58,894 nt of DNA, taken from positions 1-58,894 of the forward strand of contig CACXVS010000010.1 of the NCBI GenBank assembly GCA_902771155.1. The letters run 5' to 3'. Below, in pieces: positions 53,676 to 58,894 of the stretch. Each line of letters opens with the position of its first letter. The stretch's first letter is position 1. The notes under the pieces are model-generated. The model had not been told where the DNA came from. It ran no database searches and was given only the letters and a program-made list of their open reading frames with translations. This DNA comes from an uncultured Prevotellaceae bacterium (GTDB lineage: Bacteria > Bacteroidota > Bacteroidia > Bacteroidales > Bacteroidaceae). The position numbers and the translations under genes are program-made.

Positions 53676-55856
53676 TTACTTGAACAGGCTCTGGGCCATC
53701 TGATAGAGGCAACGGCGCCAGGTGAGGAACTCGTGGGCGGTACCCTCGGAGATCAGTCCTTCGGCATTGAAGCCGGCCTGCTTCAGGGCCTCGACACTCT
53801 TGTTGATACCGTCGGGATTCTCCTTGTCGCCACAACCCTCGAAGATGTATTTCACACACTTCGGATCCTTGATCTCATCGGGCATATAGGTACCACCGCT
53901 GAGCAGACCCCAGTAACCGAAGGCCTCAGGACGGCGCAGGGTAATCAGTTTGGTCTCCATACCACCCATAGACAAACCGGCCATGGCACGGTTCCACTTG
54001 TCGGCCTTGGTCAGGAAGTTAGCATCGATGAAGGGAACGAGCTCATCAACGAGCACTTTCTCAAACTCCTCGGCCGTGAACTTGCCAATGGTACCGAACT
54101 TGAAGTCGTTGGTCAGACCGTAGGCCATCACCACGATGAAGGGCTTGATCTTTCCGTCGGCAATCAGGTTGTCCATGATCTCACCGGTGTGTCCCTGAAC
54201 GGGCCAGCTGGTCTCGTTCTCACCCCAGCCATGCTGGAGGTAGAGCACTGGATAGCGCTCCTGCTTGCCCTTGACGAGCTTGCCGTAGCCATAAGGCAGA
54301 TAGACATTGGCCACCTGCATCTTGCCAAGACTCTTCGAGAAGAAGCGAACCTGGGTGATGTTGCCATGAGGAATGTCAGAGCGGAGGGCATAGATGTCCT
54401 GATCGGGAGCGGGAATCTCGATACCACTCTCCCAACGGCAGCTACCGAAGTAGTTGTGGGTACCTGGATCGTTGACCACGCCACCGTCGATGGTAAGGTG
54501 ATAGTAGTGGAAACCTGGATCCATCGGCCCCTCTGTGGTTCCTACCCATACACCGTCCTTATCCTTGCGGAGCACGGTACCGCCACGGCCACCAAGACCG
54601 AGGCTGACGATCACTGACTTGGCATCGGGAGCCTCTACACGGAAGCGGGCAAAGCCCTCGCTGTTTACCTGTGGATACTCCTGTCCGGGCTGGTTCTTGG
54701 GATTGGGTACCCAGTCATCCTTTGGCACATAGTTGTCGCGGGCAGCGTCGAAGTCACGGATCACCTGCAGAGAGCGCTTAGCCTTGAAGTTTTCGTCGAA
54801 AGGCAGCGGATGGTTGTTCACGCCCAGCCAAGAGTCCTTGTCGCTGAGGTTCCAGAATGTGACATTCTTGATGACGTCCTTGTGTTTTCTGAAGATACGG
54901 AATATGCGATTGTACTGGTCTTCCTGAAGGGTGGCGATATAGGGTGCCTGAGGCTTAGCCTCGCCACGAGAGAACATCAGCTGACCGCCACTCTCCGTAT
55001 TGGTACGAAGGTCGAGCTCGGTGACGTGGATGATATTGACAATCTCGCTGAAACGGGTGATAGCCTTGTCGAGAGCCTCCTCATCAGGGAAATATACATT
55101 ATAGTGGCCCTGCATGCCGATACCATCGATGGGCACGCCAGCCTCCTTCATTTTCTTCACCATTTCGTAGATACGCTCGCGTTTGCCAGGATCCACGGTG
55201 CTGTAGTCGTTGTAAATCAGTACACCGGTAGGATCGGCCTCACGGGCAAACTCGAAAGCCTTAGCGATGAACTCGTCGCCGCAGAGTTCGAAGTGACGGC
55301 TCTGACGATAGGGGCTGGGTTTAACACCGGGGCGGAACGAACGGAACATCATGTTGTCGTCGGCAATAGCCTCGTTCACCACGTCCCAAGCATAAACGAC
55401 ATCCTTATAGCGATTCACGACGGTGTGGATGTGGTCACGAAGACGCTCATAGAATACTTCTTTCTTGACGGGTTTTCCCTTTTTGTCGGTAAACATCCAG
55501 TCAGCGAACTGAGAATGCCAGCAGAGGCAGTGGCCACGCATCTTGATGCCGTTCTCACGGCAGAAGTTGGCAATTTTGTCGGCCTTCTCAAAGTTCCATA
55601 CACCCTCTTTGGGATGAATCTCACCCGGCTTCCAGTCGTTCTCAGCCGTGACGCTGTTAAACTGCTTCTTGATGATCTCAATTTGTGCGGGGTCTGTGAC
55701 ATTGGTCTGGTTGACAGCTACACCGATGGTGAAATAATCTTTGTAGGCGTCTTTTAATCCAGGGCCCTCTGCGAAATCAATAGGGCGTCCCCACTGTGCG
55801 AATGCTGACATACTGCTGGTTACAAGCAGTGTCAGTGCAATGAAAACTTTCTTCAT
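53676..55856 (-). CDS. Bifunctional GH10 endo-xylanase / CE1 feruloyl esterase
   Basis: 726 residues, signal peptide to about residue 21 (SSMSAFAQ). Residues about 22-372 are a GH10 barrel with acid/base Glu162 (WDVVNEAI) and nucleophile Glu280 (HVTELDLR). A linker and carbohydrate-binding/Ig-like segment follow (about 385-490, FARFRVEAPDAKSVIVSL). Residues about 500-726 are a CE1 esterase: nucleophile Ser629 in AGLSMGG, and His708 in [11 protein letters not shown], with Asp in the CGDKENPDG region. Length and the numbers of E280 and S629 agree with my recollection of Xyn10D-Fae1A of P. ruminicola 23. It cuts the xylan backbone and frees ferulic acid cross-links, probably at or outside the outer membrane. 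It lies 50 bases downstream of the CE6-CE1 gene. Confidence 0.95.
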   Translation of the reverse strand: MKKVFIALTLLVTSSMSAFAQWGRPIDFAEGPGLKDAYKDYFTIGVAVNQTNVTDPAQIEIIKKQFNSVTAENDWKPGEIHPKEGVWNFEKADKIANFCRENGIKMRGHCLCWHSQFADWMFTDKKGKPVKKEVFYERLRDHIHTVVNRYKDVVYAWDVVNEAIADDNMMFRSFRPGVKPSPYRQSRHFELCGDEFIAKAFEFAREADPTGVLIYNDYSTVDPGKRERIYEMVKKMKEAGVPIDGIGMQGHYNVYFPDEEALDKAITRFSEIVNIIHVTELDLRTNTESGGQLMFSRGEAKPQAPYIATLQEDQYNRIFRIFRKHKDVIKNVTFWNLSDKDSWLGVNNHPLPFDENFKAKRSLQVIRDFDAARDNYVPKDDWVPNPKNQPGQEYPQVNSEGFARFRVEAPDAKSVIVSLGLGGRGGTVLRKDKDGVWVGTTEGPMDPGFHYYHLTIDGGVVNDPGTHNYFGSCRWESGIEIPAPDQDIYALRSDIPHGNITQVRFFSKSLGKMQVANVYLPYGYGKLVKGKQERYPVLYLQHGWGENETSWPVQGHTGEIMDNLIADGKIKPFIVVMAYGLTNDFKFGTIGKFTAEEFEKVLVDELVPFIDANFLTKADKWNRAMAGLSMGGMETKLITLRRPEAFGYWGLLSGGTYMPDEIKDPKCVKYIFEGCGDKENPDGINKSVEALKQAGFNAEGLISEGTAHEFLTWRRCLYQMAQSLFK

Positions 55857-55906
55857 GTTCTTGTTTTTGTTTAAGTCGGTTATTACTATGTATTATTTAA
55901 TATGTA

Positions 55907-57895
<1,989 letters not shown>

Positions 57896-57921
57896 TTAGT
57901 TAGATTACATATTTTCAGGTG

Positions 57922-57929
57922 CAAAGTTA
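57922..57929 (-). promoter_or_regulatory. Promoter -7 box for CE6-CE1 / GH10-CE1 operon
   Basis: Minus-strand TAACTTTG, 33 bases before the ATG at 57889, downstream of the terminator of the preceding gene. Confidence 0.7.
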
Positions 57930-57992
57930 CAAAAATATGATGATATTGGTTTTTCATGGTGTTGCAGATAGTTTCCTTATAGTATCAAAAAA

Positions 57993-58018
57993 AGGGCAGA
58001 CAACCGAATGTCTGCCCT
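57993..58018 (-). terminator. Terminator after the CBM-repeat protein gene
   Basis: Ten-base-pair perfect stem (57993-58002 with 58009-58018) with loop of six bases, followed on the minus strand by TTTTTTGAT. Confidence 0.85.
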
Positions 58019-58041
58019 CCTTTATAATAAGTAATGTGAAA

Positions 58042-58894
58042 TTACTTCTGGATGAACTTCTTACCGTTCTGGATAACGATCCCCTTGTAGTTAGCGTCAA
58101 CCTTCTGACCAGCGAGGTTGTAACGAGCGCTGTTAGCCTTTGTAGCCTTCACGTTCTTGATGCCGCTGCCACCACCCAGATGGAGAACCTTTACAGACTT
58201 AACGATAGATGTGCCCTGGAAGTCACCGCACTGGAACAGAACGTGTGCGCCAGTAGCGTCACCACCGTACTCGGGGAACTCACACTCGATATCCTGGAAG
58301 TCGCCTGTAGCAGTAACAGGGAAGTCATACTGGAAGTTTACACCCCAGTCACCCATGTTGATCTGCAGCTGACCGTCGCAAGGAAGCTTAGCGTTAACAA
58401 TAACTTTGTAGTTCTCATCTACAGAAAGGTCGAAACCTTCCACGACGTTAGCCTGGGGCTGCCAGAGCTGACCAGTCTTCTCGTTAACGGTGATCTCAAT
58501 ACCGTCAGCGCCACCCTTGGCACTACCATTGAAACCTTCCTCTTCGCTACCTGCGAACTGGATCCAAGGCAGAGCGTCGTCAGCAACACCTGACCAATCC
58601 TTCTCAGCGATTACCTCGTCACCTGCGGGCTCTTCGCCACCGCCTTCACCATCCATATCGTAAACCTTTACAGACTTAACGATGGTTGTGCCCAGGAAGT
58701 CACCGCACTGGAACAGAACGTGTGCACCAGTAGCGTCACCACCATACTCAGCGAAATCGCACTCAATCTCCTGGAAATCACCAGTAGCAGTAACAGGGAA
58801 GTCATACTGGAAGTTCACACCCCAGTCACCCATGTTGATCTGCAGCTGACCGTCGCAAGGAAGCTTAGCGGTTACAACAACCTTGTAGTTCTTG
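58042..58894 (-). CDS. Secreted protein with two tandem carbohydrate-binding-like modules, 5' part outside window
   Basis: The frame is open to the window edge; 284 C-terminal residues are visible. Two nearly identical beta-rich modules (NYKV.V.AKLPCDGQLQINMGDWGVNFQYD and on to LFQCGDF.GT.IVKSVKV) are linked by an acidic/glycine segment (DMDGEGGGEEPAGDE), and the second is preceded by GQLWQPQANVVEGFDLSVDE. This resembles CBM4/CBM22-like modules of Prevotella xylanases. After the last module, GIKNVKATKANSARYNLAGQKVDANYKGIVIQNGKKFIQK-type sequence (about 40 residues) is the conserved C-terminal tail found on many secreted Prevotella proteins and may be a sorting signal. The missing N-terminal part is likely a xylan-active enzyme or a binding protein; it cannot be told. 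Confidence 0.75.
   Translation of the reverse strand, partial: KNYKVVVTAKLPCDGQLQINMGDWGVNFQYDFPVTATGDFQEIECDFAEYGGDATGAHVLFQCGDFLGTTIVKSVKVYDMDGEGGGEEPAGDEVIAEKDWSGVADDALPWIQFAGSEEEGFNGSAKGGADGIEITVNEKTGQLWQPQANVVEGFDLSVDENYKVIVNAKLPCDGQLQINMGDWGVNFQYDFPVTATGDFQDIECEFPEYGGDATGAHVLFQCGDFQGTSIVKSVKVLHLGGGSGIKNVKATKANSARYNLAGQKVDANYKGIVIQNGKKFIQK
58189..58418. repeat. Tandem module repeat, copy A
   Basis: About 230 bases that match 58665-58894 at an offset of 476 with roughly nine bases in ten identical, including synonymous sites. Encodes the C-terminal copy of the binding module. Confidence 0.85.
58665..58894. repeat. Tandem module repeat, copy B (runs off window)
   Basis: Partner of 58189-58418. 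It continues beyond the window edge, so further copies may exist upstream in the gene. Confidence 0.85.

Overview
The window comes from a rumen or gut Prevotella-type bacterium (Bacteroidales), probably close to Prevotella (Xylanibacter) ruminicola. Three things point there. Many genes are preceded by the Bacteroidetes -7 box TAnnTTTG rather than by clear Shine-Dalgarno sites. There is a SusC/SusD pair with surface carbohydrate enzymes. The xylanase-esterase at 53676-55856 has its key residues at the positions I recall for Xyn10D-Fae1A of P. ruminicola 23 (E280, S629).

Layout. 1-1460: end of a GGGtGRT-family gene and ndk. 1519-8259: a compact locus with a MATE transporter fused to a histidine-kinase-like ATPase, two paralogous DUF6056-type membrane proteins, and a free-standing condensation-domain protein. 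Between them lies a 'graveyard' (4724-5476) with clear remnants of a duplicated copy of the locus and a 50-codon ORF with its own promoter. 8384-14042: RND efflux adaptor and a permease fused to a TolC-like lipoprotein. 14062-16550: Dabb protein, RluA-type pseudouridine synthase, pyridoxamine kinase. 16616-18496: UPF1-like helicase. 18478-23726: a tight six-gene nonulosonate (sialic-acid-like, perhaps KDN) operon. 23850-26539: acetyltransferase-like protein, a GH2-like protein lacking its catalytic half, and an MgtC-type membrane protein.

26783-37975: first half of a polysaccharide utilisation locus (SusC, SusD, GH31, GH43-CBM6, GH43). 38045-48237: an island unrelated to polysaccharide use. 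It holds a radical-SAM DNA-repair pair, a HAD lipoprotein, a HU-like/VirE replication-type pair with shared operator-like repeats, and a three-gene envelope module whose last member carries a CxxCH haem-binding motif. 48274-58894, all on the minus strand: second half of the hemicellulose locus (GH3, GH95, GH10-CE1, CE6-CE1, and the end of a protein with two nearly identical carbohydrate-binding modules).

Together the enzymes fit stepwise breakdown of substituted xylan or xyloglucan. Secreted GH10-CE1 and CE6-CE1 cut the backbone and remove feruloyl and acetyl groups, SusC/D import oligosaccharides, and GH43, GH95, GH31 and GH3 trim side chains and xylo-oligomers. No local regulator (HTCS, ECF sigma or AraC type) is visible. 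Stretches over about 300 bp without a recognised gene are 4724-5476 (relics, small ORF, promoters), 43940-44248 (promoters and inverted repeats) and 53356-53675 (promoters, two terminator hairpins, candidate short RNA). I saw no tRNA, rRNA, CRISPR array or complete insertion sequence.
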